From Natronosalvus hydrolyticus (lineage in GTDB: Archaea; Halobacteriota; Halobacteria; Halobacteriales; Natrialbaceae), in assembly GCA_025517525.1 (NCBI GenBank), contig JAOPJZ010000015.1, positions 26,598-90,597 of the forward strand: a DNA stretch of 64,000 nt, given 5' to 3'. This document shows positions 42,301 to 51,864 of this stretch, piece after piece (positions within the stretch are counted from its first letter, which is position 1; each line of letters opens with the position of its first letter). Under the pieces are notes generated by a model that was not told the origin of the DNA, searched no databases, and saw only the letters and a list, made by a program, of their open reading frames with translations. A program made the position numbers and the translations under genes.

Positions 42301-43635
42301 TCAATCCGACGCCTCGAGCGGTTCGGCGATCTTCTCTGTTGGGATCACGTACCGATCCGGAAGCTCGGGAATCGGCTCGCGGCCGACGGTGAAAAACCGC
42401 TCGGTGCGCGTGAGTTCTTCGGTGGCCGGACTCGGCTTTTTGATCGCTTCGAACTCGACGGCGACGCCCTCGTCCTCGGGGGCGATGCGGACCGCCGAGA
42501 GCTGATAGCTCGGATAGAACACCGGCGGGAGGAGGCCGATGATACCGTCCCGACGGTGGAGTCGTCGGAGCCAGGTACCGCTGTTCACGAGGATACCGCC
42601 CTCGAGTTCCTGAATCATCGGTCGGTGGGTGTGGCCGAAACAGAAGATGGTGGTCTCCGGGTTGGCGTCGAACACCTCGCGAGCAGCTTCCTCGTAGGGG
42701 GCTTCGGGGTCGACCGTCAGATCGGTCTCGAAGACGCCAAATCGGTTGACCGTCTTCTTGATGTCCCGGCGGATGAAGTGCAACGGAATGCCGACCAGCA
42801 CGAGGAGGCCGGCAATCGCAACGTTCGCAGCAAGGAGGAACCAGGCGATGGTACCCGCGCGGCCGAACTGCCCGAGGAAGGCCGTCGCCGCTTCGACTGG
42901 CGTCGACCAGATGCCGATCAGGTCGAGGCCGGCCAGAATCGCGAGCAGGACGCTGATGTTGAACAACAGCAAAAACGGGACCAGCGAGTATCGGAGCAGT
43001 GGGTTCATCTCCCGGTAGAAGTACTTCGAGAACAACCAGACCGGCATTCGTTCGGTCGGGGTGACCGCCTGGACGTTTTTCAGCCAGTTGTACCGGCCGC
43101 GGTCGGAAAGCTGGCCCGCACGACTCGTCACGAGCGTGTTGTAATAGTACCCAAGCGGGGTCGCGTGTGGGTTGCCCCAGTCTTCGATTCGGTTATTGTC
43201 GTCGCGCTGGTGACCGTGTTCGAAGTGAACCGCTTGCTCACCGATCTCCCGCGTGATCGACTGGTTGGGAACCAGATCGACGTTGTACTCGGCAAAGCGC
43301 TCGACGTACTCGTCGTAGGCGGCCAGTTCGTGGTCGTGATTCCCCGGCAAGAGCGTGATGGGGATATTCTCGCCGGTAGCCCGGAACTGCTCGAACAGGT
43401 CCTGGTAGGTTTCCTCGAGGACGTCGAACTTCTCGATGCCCGAAACGGTTGTGAACTCCCAGAGGCCGAACGCATCGCCGTTGATGATCAACTCGGCGTC
43501 TTCGTCCGTTTTTTCCATTCGTTCGAGGAAGTCGAGGAGTTCGGGGAGAAACTCGACGTGCTCGAGTTGTTCGTCACCGCCGATGTGCAGGTCGCTGATC
43601 ACGTAGTAGACCCGATCATCGGTGTGGGTTGCCAT
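42301..43635 (-). CDS. Membrane-associated calcineurin-like phosphoesterase
   Basis: A 444-residue protein. The metallophosphoesterase motifs are split by a membrane part: ISDLHIGG near residue 14, IINGDAFG near 50, LLPGNHDHELA near 95, HFEHGHQ near 137 and FGHTHRP near 340. Between about residues 215 and 300 are two hydrophobic hairpins (LVPFLLLFNISVLLAILAGL, WFLLAANVAIAGLLVLVGI). The start at 43635 (MATHTDDRVYYVISDLH) is preferred to the upstream ATG. The substrate is not known; phospholipids or nucleotides are family options. Confidence 0.85.
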   Translation of the reverse strand: MATHTDDRVYYVISDLHIGGDEQLEHVEFLPELLDFLERMEKTDEDAELIINGDAFGLWEFTTVSGIEKFDVLEETYQDLFEQFRATGENIPITLLPGNHDHELAAYDEYVERFAEYNVDLVPNQSITREIGEQAVHFEHGHQRDDNNRIEDWGNPHATPLGYYYNTLVTSRAGQLSDRGRYNWLKNVQAVTPTERMPVWLFSKYFYREMNPLLRYSLVPFLLLFNISVLLAILAGLDLIGIWSTPVEAATAFLGQFGRAGTIAWFLLAANVAIAGLLVLVGIPLHFIRRDIKKTVNRFGVFETDLTVDPEAPYEEAAREVFDANPETTIFCFGHTHRPMIQELEGGILVNSGTWLRRLHRRDGIIGLLPPVFYPSYQLSAVRIAPEDEGVAVEFEAIKKPSPATEELTRTERFFTVGREPIPELPDRYVIPTEKIAEPLEASD

Positions 43636-43701
43636 CAGTACCACGATGTCGTTCAGCATCAAAAGGTGTTTTCTTCTCTCGCCTGTTGGGAAATTGTCTT
43701 C

Positions 43702-44547
43702 TTACCGCCGGGGAACGACACCTGGGGTCGCCACCCAGTGTCCAAGCCGACGTCTGAGAGAGCTGGGTAACAGCCTCGAGAGTGCGGGTATCACCCGGTT
43801 TCGGTAGCCCGGTACGAAAACGATATCACCGCGTTTGGCTGCCCGATAGCCCGACGCGGCGACCTGTTGCGGTGTGAACATAAATCGGCGCTCGAGCCAC
43901 GTCGAACCCCGCCCACAGCGATCGTGGATACCCGTCGAAACTGGTCCCGGACAGAGCGCGGTGACGGTGACGCCCGTCTCGCGACACTCTTCAGCGATCG
44001 ATTCCGTGAACGAGAGCACGTAGGCCTTACTCGCGTGGTACCCTGCCATCATTGGCCCCGGTTGCGCGGCTGCCGTGGACGACACCGTGAGTACCATCCC
44101 GTCGTCTCGCTCGAGCATCGCCGGGAGAAACAGTCGCGTTAACGCGACTGGGGCTTCGACGTTGATTCGTACCTGATCGCGCTCGGCGGCGAGGTCGCTT
44201 TCGGCAAACGGGCCGTAGGTTGCCACGCCGGCATTGTTCACCAGCGCATTGACGTGGCCCACAGCTTCCGACACCCGGTCGTGGAGGGCCTGTGGCGACT
44301 CGGGGTCCGAGAGGTCGGTAGCCATCGCGGTCACCGCACACCCAAACCGGGTGCGGAGCTGGGTGGCCGCCGCCTCGAGCCGGTCGTGATCTTGAGCCAC
44401 GAGCACCAGGTCGTAGCCGTCGGCAGCAAACTCGGCGGCCAGCGCGAAGCCGATGCCGCGACTCCCCCCGGTGACGAGAGCCGTCCGGTGCCGTGGGGTG
44501 GCGTCTCTATCGGTCACCTCGCTCGAGGTCGGTGTTCGATTCGTCAT
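43702..44547 (-). CDS. SDR-family oxidoreductase
   Basis: A 281-residue short-chain dehydrogenase of the DltE/YqjQ-like branch. The cofactor motif is TGGSRGIG near residues 26-33, NNAG follows, the catalytic Ser is in TVSSTAAA, and the Tyr and Lys are in YHASK. The C-terminal extension VFVPGYRNRVIPALSRLLPSSLRRRLG is typical of membrane-associated ketoreductases. The start at 44547 (MTNRTPTSSEV) is chosen over 44604, which would extend into the divergent spacer. The substrate is not known. Confidence 0.85.
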   Translation of the reverse strand: MTNRTPTSSEVTDRDATPRHRTALVTGGSRGIGFALAAEFAADGYDLVLVAQDHDRLEAAATQLRTRFGCAVTAMATDLSDPESPQALHDRVSEAVGHVNALVNNAGVATYGPFAESDLAAERDQVRINVEAPVALTRLFLPAMLERDDGMVLTVSSTAAAQPGPMMAGYHASKAYVLSFTESIAEECRETGVTVTALCPGPVSTGIHDRCGRGSTWLERRFMFTPQQVAASGYRAAKRGDIVFVPGYRNRVIPALSRLLPSSLRRRLGHWVATPGVVPRR

Positions 44548-44689
44548 AGGCTCAGTTGTGGCCTCGAGGAGAAAAATGGCTACCCCGGCTTCCAGACGGT
44601 GCATTCGACCTCGCCTTCGTTCGGCCTACTGCTGGCGCTGGGGTGAATATTTTATTCTCGAGGCCGTAGATTCCGGCGGTGATTCCAGT

Positions 44690-44902
44690 ATGGAGACGAA
44701 CGTTGGCGGCCTCGACCGTACGGGACGTATCGCTATCGGCATCCTGTTGATTGCAGCGGGTATCCTCGCCCTCGCGGGATACTGGGGAATCGGGCTCGGG
44801 ATCGGCGTGATCGCCATCCTGGTTGGTGCTATCTTGCTGGTCACGGGTACCACGAGAAAATGTCCGGTCAATCAGGCCGTCGGTATCGATACGTCCGAGT
44901 GA
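44690..44902 (+). CDS. DUF2892-type small membrane protein
   Basis: A 70-residue protein with two hydrophobic segments, GRIAIGILLIAAGILALAGYW and GLGIGVIAILVGAILLVTG, then TRKCPVNQAVGIDTSE. This is the DUF2892/YgaP-tail pattern, in which C-P-V/L-N follows the second segment. An AT-rich AATATTTTATT lies roughly 35-45 bases upstream. Function unknown; rhodanese-linked membrane anchoring is known for relatives. Confidence 0.82.
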   Translation: METNVGGLDRTGRIAIGILLIAAGILALAGYWGIGLGIGVIAILVGAILLVTGTTRKCPVNQAVGIDTSE

Positions 44903-44987
44903 GTGAACCCTCGAGTGGATTCCCAGTGTTACCGAGGGACGTATCGTTGATGCTCGCTCGAGTGCGTGATATGTTGTCAGACATTGT

Positions 44988-45019
44988 GAGAATTCGCCGC
45001 TATCGTCCGGCGAATTCTC
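44988..45019. repeat. Perfect 12-bp inverted repeat
   Basis: GAGAATTCGCCG (44988-44999) and CGGCGAATTCTC (45008-45019) with an 8-base loop. It lies between the small membrane protein gene and the palindromic element copy 2 and could be a terminator or part of a composite repeat. Confidence 0.6.
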
Positions 45020-45030
45020 TTTGTCCGGCA

Positions 45031-45119
45031 GTATAGTAGCCGGTACAACGATTCACACATCTATCGCGATGCCCTCTTGTGAGAGGATAACCAATGACTT
45101 TTACTGGCTACTAAAATAG
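45031..45119 (+). repeat. 86-bp palindromic element, copy 2
   Basis: It starts TATAGTAGCCGGT and ends ACTGGCTACTAAAATAG and shares internal blocks with the reverse complement of 18928-19013, for example AACGATT, CTATCGCGAT, TCTTGTGA and CAATGACTTT. It ends six bases before the stop codon of the ITPase gene. Confidence 0.65.
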
Positions 45120-45124
45120 CGGAA

Positions 45125-45706
45125 TCAGTCGTCCGCCGTCTCCTCCGTTCGCTCGGCGTACCAGTCGGCAAACGCTGCTAGCGCCCGTCCTCGGTGGGAG
45201 ATGGCGTTTTTTTCCGCGGCAGTCATCTCTGCGAGCGTCTGGCCGTTGTATGCGAAAATCGGATCGTAACCGAAGCCGCCTTCGCCCCGTGGCTCGACGA
45301 GGGTGCCGGCCACCGATCCCTCGAAGATTTCGACGCCGTTTTCGTCCGCGTAGGCCAGTACCGTTCGGAAGTGCGCCCGTCGGTTCTCTTCCGCACTGGC
45401 GAGCTCCCAGACCCGTTCGACGCCGACGGTTCCCTCGACGTAGGCCGAATACGGGCCGGGAAAGCCGTCCAGCGCGTCGACGAACAGGCCCGTGTCATCG
45501 ACGAGAACGCCGTCTATCTCCTGGTCTTCGGCGGCGATAGCGTCGTAGCTCTCTCGAGCCCCGCGTCTCGCAATCGCTGCGAGGTCGTCGTGTTGGATTT
45601 CGGTATAGTCGTAGCCGACCTGTTCGACCGTTGCAAGTCCCTCGAGGTACTCGCGAGCCTCCTCGACTTTTCCCTCGTTTCCCGTGACGAATCGAAGCGT
45701 GTGCAT
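45125..45706 (-). CDS. rdgB: XTP/dITP diphosphatase (RdgB/HAM1 family)
   Basis: A 193-residue house-cleaning enzyme that hydrolyses dITP and XTP to the monophosphates. Family motifs are VTGNEGKVEEA near residue 8, VDDTGLFVDALDGFPGPYSAY near 69, GYDPIFAY with EM near 145, and KNAISHRGRAL near 165. The start MHTLRFVTGN is typical. Confidence 0.93.
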   Translation of the reverse strand: MHTLRFVTGNEGKVEEAREYLEGLATVEQVGYDYTEIQHDDLAAIARRGARESYDAIAAEDQEIDGVLVDDTGLFVDALDGFPGPYSAYVEGTVGVERVWELASAEENRRAHFRTVLAYADENGVEIFEGSVAGTLVEPRGEGGFGYDPIFAYNGQTLAEMTAAEKNAISHRGRALAAFADWYAERTEETADD

Positions 45707-45778
45707 ACGAGAACCGGGTGGGGGTGCCCCAAAGTGCCGTCGATACCGGTTTGTCGTGGATTCCCGACGCCCCGACAG

Positions 45779-45955
45779 CTACTCTGCTGCGGCCGTTGCA
45801 ACGGTGTGTCCTAACAAGGCAATCGAGCCGAGTGCAATGACGAGGCCGGCGACCAGTATCGGGCCAAGTCCCTCGAGAAAGATACCGACGACGACCGTCG
45901 TCAGGCCGACGGCCATGCCGATCACCGGGAGCGTGAAGCCGAGATCCGAGTCCAT
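45779..45955 (-). CDS. Small two-segment membrane protein
   Basis: A 58-residue protein from the ATG at 45955 (MDSDLGFTLPVIG). Two hydrophobic segments, VIGMAVGLTTVVVGIFLEGLG and ILVAGLVIALGSIALLGHTVA, cover almost all of it. It is a small haloarchaeal membrane protein of unknown function. Confidence 0.65.
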   Translation of the reverse strand: MDSDLGFTLPVIGMAVGLTTVVVGIFLEGLGPILVAGLVIALGSIALLGHTVATAAAE

Positions 45956-46040
45956 ACTGACGCCAACGGAGGCCGTCACTATTGGTACGCACTCGCTTCT
46001 TGCGAGTAATTGGCCATGAACGGTCCGACAATCACGCCGG

Positions 46041-46793
46041 CTATCGGCTCGAGGCGACCGTATTCCGGAGGGTCCCGACTCCCTCGTAGGTGATCTCGAC
46101 GGTGTTGCCTCGCTCGAGCAAGCCGGGATTGGCCGGGCTGCCGAAGGCGATGACGTCGCCCGGGCGGAGCGTAAAGCGTTCGGAAAGGAACGCGATGACC
46201 TCGTACGGGTCGAACAACATCAGTTCGGTGTTGGCTTCCTGTCGGCGCTCGCCCGCGACATCGGTCCACATCTCGAGGGCGGTCGGATCGACGTCAGTCT
46301 CGAGCCAGGGCCCCAGCGGGGCCGATCCGTCGAACGCCTTTCGGGCCGTCCGACCTTGCTGGTCGAGTGCGTCCACGTCGTTCATAATGGTGTATCCACG
46401 GACGACGTTCGGAACGTCCTCAGGCTCGAGGTTTCGACAGCGTCGGTCGATGACGGCCGCCAGTTCGCCCGCGTAGGTCAACTCGTCGGTGAACTCGGGG
46501 GACGGAATCGGTTGGCCGTGCCCGAGGAGGGATGACGGTGGCTTGATGAAAAAGTCCGGCTCCTCGGGACGTTCGTAGTCCATCTGCTCGAGAGTCGCCG
46601 CGAAGTTTCGACCGACACAGTACAGTGCCGACGGCTCGCACGGCGGGAGAAGGCGGCCGTCTCGTCCGACCTCGTAGGTGCCGTCGTCGGCGTGAAGGAT
46701 GGCTCCGCGATAGCCGTCTTCGGGCGCGACGTCGCCAACCTCGAAGCGTCCGGATACCGGTCCTGCCGGCGTCAGTAATCTCGCGAGTCGCAT
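46041..46793 (-). CDS. Fumarylacetoacetate hydrolase family protein
   Basis: A 250-residue FAH-fold enzyme. YCVGRNFAATLEQM near residue 59 is the usual family entry, followed by FIKPPSSLLGHGQPI. ELAAVIDRRCRN holds metal ligands and IMNDVDALDQQG follows. Members hydrolyse or decarboxylate acylpyruvates and related diketo acids using Mg. The exact substrate is open. It is divergent from the D-lactate dehydrogenase gene, with 125 bases between. Confidence 0.88.
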   Translation of the reverse strand: MRLARLLTPAGPVSGRFEVGDVAPEDGYRGAILHADDGTYEVGRDGRLLPPCEPSALYCVGRNFAATLEQMDYERPEEPDFFIKPPSSLLGHGQPIPSPEFTDELTYAGELAAVIDRRCRNLEPEDVPNVVRGYTIMNDVDALDQQGRTARKAFDGSAPLGPWLETDVDPTALEMWTDVAGERRQEANTELMLFDPYEVIAFLSERFTLRPGDVIAFGSPANPGLLERGNTVEITYEGVGTLRNTVASSR

Positions 46794-46918
46794 ACGGAAC
46801 CACTCGAGTCGAGCGACGTATGTCTGCTGATTGGCGTCGTTGGTATCTCTCTATTCGTTCGCAAATGAATGGTATTCACTGTCACAGCTTATTTCTCACT
46901 TCCCGATGTAGCCCATCC

Positions 46919-49900
46919 ATGGCAGTTGAGGACGGTCCACCGACGGCTGGCGATGCGGGTGCTCACCTCGAGGCGACCGGCCGGGATCGACAACCGGTCG
47001 AGCCGTACGCCGACCTGGCCCGAACGCTCGAGTCGCGCGTCTCGGGCGAGGTCGCTTTCGACGAGTACGCGCAGGTGTTGTACGCCACTGACGGGAGCAT
47101 CTATCAGGCTCGACCTGCGGGCGTCGTCCACCCGAAAGACGTCGCGGATGTCCAAGCAGCGGTCCGGACGGCAGCCGAGTTTGACACGCCAATTCTTCCC
47201 CGCGGGGCGGGGTCATCGCTCGCGGGTCAGGCCGTCGGCCCCGGCTGTGTCGTCCTCGATTTCACGACGCACATGGACGATATCCTCGAGGTCGATCCCG
47301 ACTCTCGCCGGGCGATCGTCCAGCCTGGCGTCGTCCAGGATCACCTGGACGCTCGCCTCGAGTCGCACGGTCTCAAGTTCGCACCCGACCCGGCTTCGGC
47401 AAACCGGGCGACCATCGGTGGCGGTATCGGGAACAATTCGACGGGTGCACACTCCGTTCGGTACGGGATAACGGACGCCTACGTCGAGTCGTGTCGGGTT
47501 GTCCTCGCCGACGGGTCACTTATCCGAACGCGGGAGATCGTCCTCGACAGCCCCGAGTGGGACGAAATCGTCTCGAAAGACGACCGTGAGGCCCAGATTT
47601 ACCGGGCCGTCCGGAGTGCGGTCGAGGACAACGCCGAGGAAATCGAGACGCGCTACCCCGACCTCCAGCGGTCGGTGAGCGGCTACAACCTGCAGAAAGT
47701 CCTGTACGAGACCGACGACGGTGAACGAGCGATCAACCTCTCGAAACTCCTCGTTGGCGCTGAAGGGACGCTGGGTATCATCGTCGAAGCGACGCTCTCG
47801 CTGGTGACCGTCCCCGAGGAAACCGCACTCGCCGTCTACGCGTACGACGACCTGATCGACGCGCTGGCAGCCGTTCCACGCGCCCTCGAACACGAGGTGA
47901 GCGCCGTCGAGTTGATGGACGACGAGGTGTTCCGCCTCGCCCGCGGGTCGGAGGGGTATGCGAGATACGTCGAATCGATTCCCGAGGGGGCGGCGGCTAC
48001 GCTTATGCTCGAGTTCGATTCGGAACTGGTCGGGGACGATGCCGACGACGGCTCTCGAAGCAAGCAGGCACAGCGAGCGGCCTTCGAGGCGGCTATCGCT
48101 GACACGACTGCGGACCTCCTCGAAGACGGCGACGCCTTTGAAGTCATCGAGGCCTACACCGAGGAGGCCCAGGCCAACCTCTGGAAGCTTCGAAAAGCGG
48201 CGATTCCGCTGTTGATGAGTATGGACGGCGACCCCAAACCGTACCCGTTCATCGAAGACGCCTCCGTTCCGCCGGCCGAACTCGCGACCTACGTCGAGCG
48301 TTTTCAAGAGATTCTCGCGGATCACGACACGACGGCGGCGTACTTCGCTCACGCCGGAGCGGGGACCCTCCATATCCGCCCCATTCTCAATCTCAAAGAC
48401 GGCCCATCCGTGGAGACGATGCGCGCCATCACCGATGACGTGACCGACCTCGTGCTCGAGCACGGCGGTGCGTTCTCGGGCGAACACGGCGACGGAATGG
48501 CACGAACCGCGTTCACCCCCAAGATGTACGGCCCGGACCTGTGGCACGCGTTCAAAGCCGTGAAGACGGCCTTCGACCCCGAGTGGCTGTGCAATCCGGG
48601 GAACGTCGTCTTCCGAGACGATAGCGACGACGTGGGGCCGGACGGTGACCGAGGCGTCGGTGCCGACGTCCGTGAGAACCTGCGGTACGGTCCTGCCTAT
48701 CGCTCGCTCGAGCCACAGACGACGCTCTCCTTCGAGGATGACGGTGGCTTCTCCCATCTCGTCGAGTTGTGTAACGGCTGTGGCACCTGTCGGCAGACAG
48801 GGGGTGACGTGATGTGCCCGACCTATCGGGCCTCCGGCGAGGAAATCCAGACGACACGCGGTCGGGCGAACCTGCTCCGGGCGGCGATTTCCGGCGAGCT
48901 ACCGCCCGAGGAACTGCACTCCGAACGCTTCCAGCGCGAGGTGCTCGACCTGTGTGTCGGCTGTAAGGGCTGTGCCAGCGACTGTCCGACTGGCGTCGAC
49001 CTCGCGAAACTCAAAGCCGAGGTCAAACACCAGTATCACACCGACGAGGGCTCGAGTCTCCGAACGAAACTCTTCGCGAATGTCGATCGACTGGCTGCAC
49101 TGGGTAGCGCGACGGCCCCGATTACGAACCGCCTGCCCGCCCTGCCGGGGGCTCGAGCCGCGATGGAACGCACCCTCGGCATCGCTCCCGAGCGGCAGTT
49201 GCCGACGTTCGAACGTGAGAGTTTCCACGACTGGTGGGACGCCCGCGGTGGCGCTCGCGTCGACGAATCGACCGCCGACGCCGCGGTCGTTCTCTTCCCC
49301 GACACGTTCACGACGTACAGCGACCTCGGCCCCGGCAAAGCCGCCGTCTCGCTGCTCGAGGCCGCGAACGTCCACGTCAGCGTTCCCACAGACCTCGAGC
49401 CAAGTGGCCGGGCCGCCTACTCGACGGGACTGCTCGATACGGCTCGCGACCGGGCGAAACACAACGTCAGAACGCTGGCACCGCGCGTCGAGGCCGGCAG
49501 GTCGGTCGTCTTCGTCGAACCGTCCGACGCCGTCATGTTTCAGGACGAGTACAGGGACCTGCTCGGGGGCGGACATGACGTCGATTCGGACGCCCTCGAG
49601 GCCGTCTCGAGCGCCGCGTTCGGCGTCCTCGAGTATCTCGACCGGACCGGATTGGATCGGTCGCTCGAGTTCGAGGTCGACGCCACCGCCCAGTCGCTCA
49701 CCTATCACGGCCACTGTAACCAGAAAGCCCAGGGGACTGACCACCACGCGGTTGGCGTACTCAGACGGGCGGGCTACGCCGTCGACCCACTGGATTCGAC
49801 CTGTTGTGGCATGGCCGGGAGCTTCGGCTACGAGGCCGAACACTACGACCTGTCGATGGCGATCGGCTCGCTGCTCGGCGATCAGGTCGAGGCCAGTTCG

Positions 49901-50014
49901 GGCGAGCACGTAACCGCCACCGGGACCTCCTGTCGAAGTCAGCTTTCACAGGTACTCGAGACCGAGCGGCCGCCCCATCCGGTGGAATTGCTCGAGCGAG
50001 CGCGCCTCGAGTGA
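46919..50014 (+). CDS. dld: FAD/iron-sulfur D-lactate (glycolate) dehydrogenase, fused
   Basis: A 1031-residue three-part oxidoreductase. Residues about 40-270 are the FAD-binding type 4 domain with ILPRGAGSSLAGQAVGPG and a second block, TIGGGIGNNSTGAHSVRYG. Residues 270-570 are the FAD-oxidase C domain, ending with SGEHGDGMARTAF and NPGNV. Two 4Fe-4S motifs follow, CNGCGTC with a distal CP and CVGCKGCASDCP, near residues 620-690. The C-terminal part has two CCG-like sites, GHCNQK and CCGMAGSFGYE. It oxidises a 2-hydroxy acid, most likely D-lactate, and passes electrons to the respiratory chain. In many organisms these parts are separate subunits (GlcD, GlcF). The frame upstream of 46919 is not coding. 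Confidence 0.92.
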   Translation: MAVEDGPPTAGDAGAHLEATGRDRQPVEPYADLARTLESRVSGEVAFDEYAQVLYATDGSIYQARPAGVVHPKDVADVQAAVRTAAEFDTPILPRGAGSSLAGQAVGPGCVVLDFTTHMDDILEVDPDSRRAIVQPGVVQDHLDARLESHGLKFAPDPASANRATIGGGIGNNSTGAHSVRYGITDAYVESCRVVLADGSLIRTREIVLDSPEWDEIVSKDDREAQIYRAVRSAVEDNAEEIETRYPDLQRSVSGYNLQKVLYETDDGERAINLSKLLVGAEGTLGIIVEATLSLVTVPEETALAVYAYDDLIDALAAVPRALEHEVSAVELMDDEVFRLARGSEGYARYVESIPEGAAATLMLEFDSELVGDDADDGSRSKQAQRAAFEAAIADTTADLLEDGDAFEVIEAYTEEAQANLWKLRKAAIPLLMSMDGDPKPYPFIEDASVPPAELATYVERFQEILADHDTTAAYFAHAGAGTLHIRPILNLKDGPSVETMRAITDDVTDLVLEHGGAFSGEHGDGMARTAFTPKMYGPDLWHAFKAVKTAFDPEWLCNPGNVVFRDDSDDVGPDGDRGVGADVRENLRYGPAYRSLEPQTTLSFEDDGGFSHLVELCNGCGTCRQTGGDVMCPTYRASGEEIQTTRGRANLLRAAISGELPPEELHSERFQREVLDLCVGCKGCASDCPTGVDLAKLKAEVKHQYHTDEGSSLRTKLFANVDRLAALGSATAPITNRLPALPGARAAMERTLGIAPERQLPTFERESFHDWWDARGGARVDESTADAAVVLFPDTFTTYSDLGPGKAAVSLLEAANVHVSVPTDLEPSGRAAYSTGLLDTARDRAKHNVRTLAPRVEAGRSVVFVEPSDAVMFQDEYRDLLGGGHDVDSDALEAVSSAAFGVLEYLDRTGLDRSLEFEVDATAQSLTYHGHCNQKAQGTDHHAVGVLRRAGYAVDPLDSTCCGMAGSFGYEAEHYDLSMAIGSLLGDQVEASSGEHVTATGTSCRSQLSQVLETERPPHPVELLERARLE

Positions 50015-50047
50015 GATGGCCGCAAGACTCGCCCTCGGCGGCCGGTC

Positions 50048-50674
50048 TTACCCCTCCGCAACGTCCTCGAGGACGGCACGGACGAACGCCCCCTTCTTCG
50101 CCGTATAGGTCGCCCGGTCGTCGGGATACGTCGCTGCAAGCCTACGTTTTCGATCGGCGTACGTCTGGGCGAGTGCCGGGTCCGCCCGTAGCGCGTCCCT
50201 GAACGCGAGTTGATTTTCGACGACGGCACTCTCACGCGTCGCCAACGAGAGGTAGTGCGTGCGGTTCGAGGCCGGTCCTTTCGCGAGAAAGTGCCGACCC
50301 TCGATGTCGTCGGGGCGGTGTTCGTAACCGGAAGACTCGAGGGCCGCCACCAGGTCGTCCGTTTCCTCGAGGTCAGGGACGATTCCAAAGATGTCGATGA
50401 TCGGTTTCGCCGGAAGTCCCTCGACGGCGGTACTGCCGACGTGTTCGAACGCGAGAACTCGGTCGCCGACAACCGCCTCGAGTCGCTCGATCTCAGCCGC
50501 GTAGCACTCGCTCCAGACGTCTCGGTGTGGTTCCAGTTCGACGGTGCCGCGTGCCAGGCCGACGGCGGGTGTCTCTGGCGAGATAGTGACACGTCGAGGG
50601 GATGGTGAAAAGCGTTTTCGACATTGGTTGCGACCGGCGGTATCGGTTGCGACCGCCGTGTTCCTGATGGCCAT
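50048..50674 (-). CDS. GrpB/UPF0157 nucleotidyltransferase-like protein (start uncertain)
   Basis: The family domain runs from GTVELEPHRDVW to the end (about 165 residues) and includes FEHVGSTAVEGLPAKPIIDI, where G-S and the Asp of IDI resemble a nucleotidyltransferase core, and RTHYLSLA. In homologues the protein begins near VGLARGTVEL, but here that position has GTC, not a start codon. The only ATG in frame is at 50674, which adds about 40 basic residues. A shifted reading or a non-standard start is possible. It is convergent with the lactate dehydrogenase gene and faces nfo divergently. Confidence 0.75.
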   Translation of the reverse strand: MAIRNTAVATDTAGRNQCRKRFSPSPRRVTISPETPAVGLARGTVELEPHRDVWSECYAAEIERLEAVVGDRVLAFEHVGSTAVEGLPAKPIIDIFGIVPDLEETDDLVAALESSGYEHRPDDIEGRHFLAKGPASNRTHYLSLATRESAVVENQLAFRDALRADPALAQTYADRKRRLAATYPDDRATYTAKKGAFVRAVLEDVAEG

Positions 50675-50730
50675 CCTCGAGTGAATCGGGTACAGTAGCC
50701 CTTATCACCCCTTAGTCCTCAGGTTCCGAT

Positions 50731-51603
50731 ATGTCCATGCAGGTCGGAGCCCACGTCTCCATCTCCGGATCGCGCGTCTCCTCCGACGAGGAGACCCCAC
50801 CGTACGACGACATTCGTAACGCCGTCTCCCGACAACTCGCCTTCGGGGGCAACTGCGGACAGATTTTCACCACCTCGCCGCAGGTCTGGGCCGAACCCGA
50901 GATCAGCGACGAGGCCGCCGCCGGGTTCCGCGAGGAAACCGACACCCAACTCGAGGGGCCGTGGGTGATTCACTCGGCGTATCTGGTCAACCTCTGTACG
51001 CCCAAAGATGACCTGCGGGCGAAATCGATGGCCTCGATGCAGGCGGAACTCGACGCCGCCGAGGCACTGGGCGTTCCGTACGTCAACGTCCACCTCGGGG
51101 CCCACACCGGCGCCGGCGTCGAGGGCGGCCTCGAAAACGCCGCGAGCGTCATCGACGATCTCGAGGTTCCCGACGACGTAACCATCCTGATCGAATCCGA
51201 CGCCGGCAGCGGAACCAAACTCGGCGGCGAGTTCGAACACCTGGCGGGTATCATCGAACGTACCGACGAGGACATCGGTATCTGTATCGACACCGCCCAC
51301 ACGCTCGTCGCGGGCAACGACTTGACGACGCCCGAGGCTGTCGACGAGACCGTCGAGCGCTTCGACGACGTCGTCGGCCTCGAGTACCTCGAGTACATCC
51401 ACCTCAACGACTCGAAGCACGATGTCGGAACGCACAAAGACGAACACGCTCTCATCGGCGAGGGCTACATCGGCGAGGACGGCATCGCCGCAATTATCAA
51501 CCACCCCGAACTTCGAGACCTGCCGTACGCCCTCGAGACGCCGACTGAAAACGGCAAAGGGTTCGCCTGGAACATCGCGAAAGTCAAAGAACTGCGCGAA
51601 TAG
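50731..51603 (+). CDS. nfo: Endonuclease IV
   Basis: A 290-residue AP endonuclease with a TIM barrel and three zinc ions. Ligand segments are VGAHVSISG near residue 6, [58 protein letters not shown] and ALETPTENG. It cleaves DNA 5' to abasic sites in base-excision repair. The second codon pair Ser-Met allows a start at 50731 or 50737. A CCCTTATCACC box lies about 30 bases upstream, so the mRNA is leaderless. Confidence 0.95.
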   Translation: MSMQVGAHVSISGSRVSSDEETPPYDDIRNAVSRQLAFGGNCGQIFTTSPQVWAEPEISDEAAAGFREETDTQLEGPWVIHSAYLVNLCTPKDDLRAKSMASMQAELDAAEALGVPYVNVHLGAHTGAGVEGGLENAASVIDDLEVPDDVTILIESDAGSGTKLGGEFEHLAGIIERTDEDIGICIDTAHTLVAGNDLTTPEAVDETVERFDDVVGLEYLEYIHLNDSKHDVGTHKDEHALIGEGYIGEDGIAAIINHPELRDLPYALETPTENGKGFAWNIAKVKELRE

Positions 51604-51741
51604 CTCGCTGATTCTGTACTTCGTTTCGGACGGTTCACAGAGGCTATGCCTCGAGCCGAGAAACACCGACGGTTCAGCAACGGTCGAGGCGGATACTTCG
51701 ACCGCAAGGGTCGGGTTGTTCACAGGCGGTCAAGGCGGATG

Positions 51742-51762
51742 CCCCGAGGCTTGACCTCGGGG
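51742..51762 (+). repeat. Left hairpin of the TnpB element
   Basis: CCCCGAGG, loop CTTGA, CCTCGGGG. The loop and outer stem equal those of the right hairpin at 53160-53180. It lies about 100 bases before tnpB and probably marks the left end. Confidence 0.7.
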
Positions 51763-51864
51763 AGGAAGCCGACACTTGAGAATCAAACCACGTAACAAAT
51801 CCAACCCGACTTCCCAATCGAAACACGAATTTTTTATTAAGCAAGACCCCTGCATGTGAAGTAG

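Noticed and set aside
47516..48757. 413-residue reverse frame inside the lactate dehydrogenase gene
   Set aside because: Shadow of the FAD and iron-sulfur gene with no motif of its own.
51646..51800. Basic small ORF left of tnpB (MPRAEKHRRFSNGRGG start)
   Set aside because: It runs through the left hairpin of the element, and its Arg-rich product looks like a chance reading.
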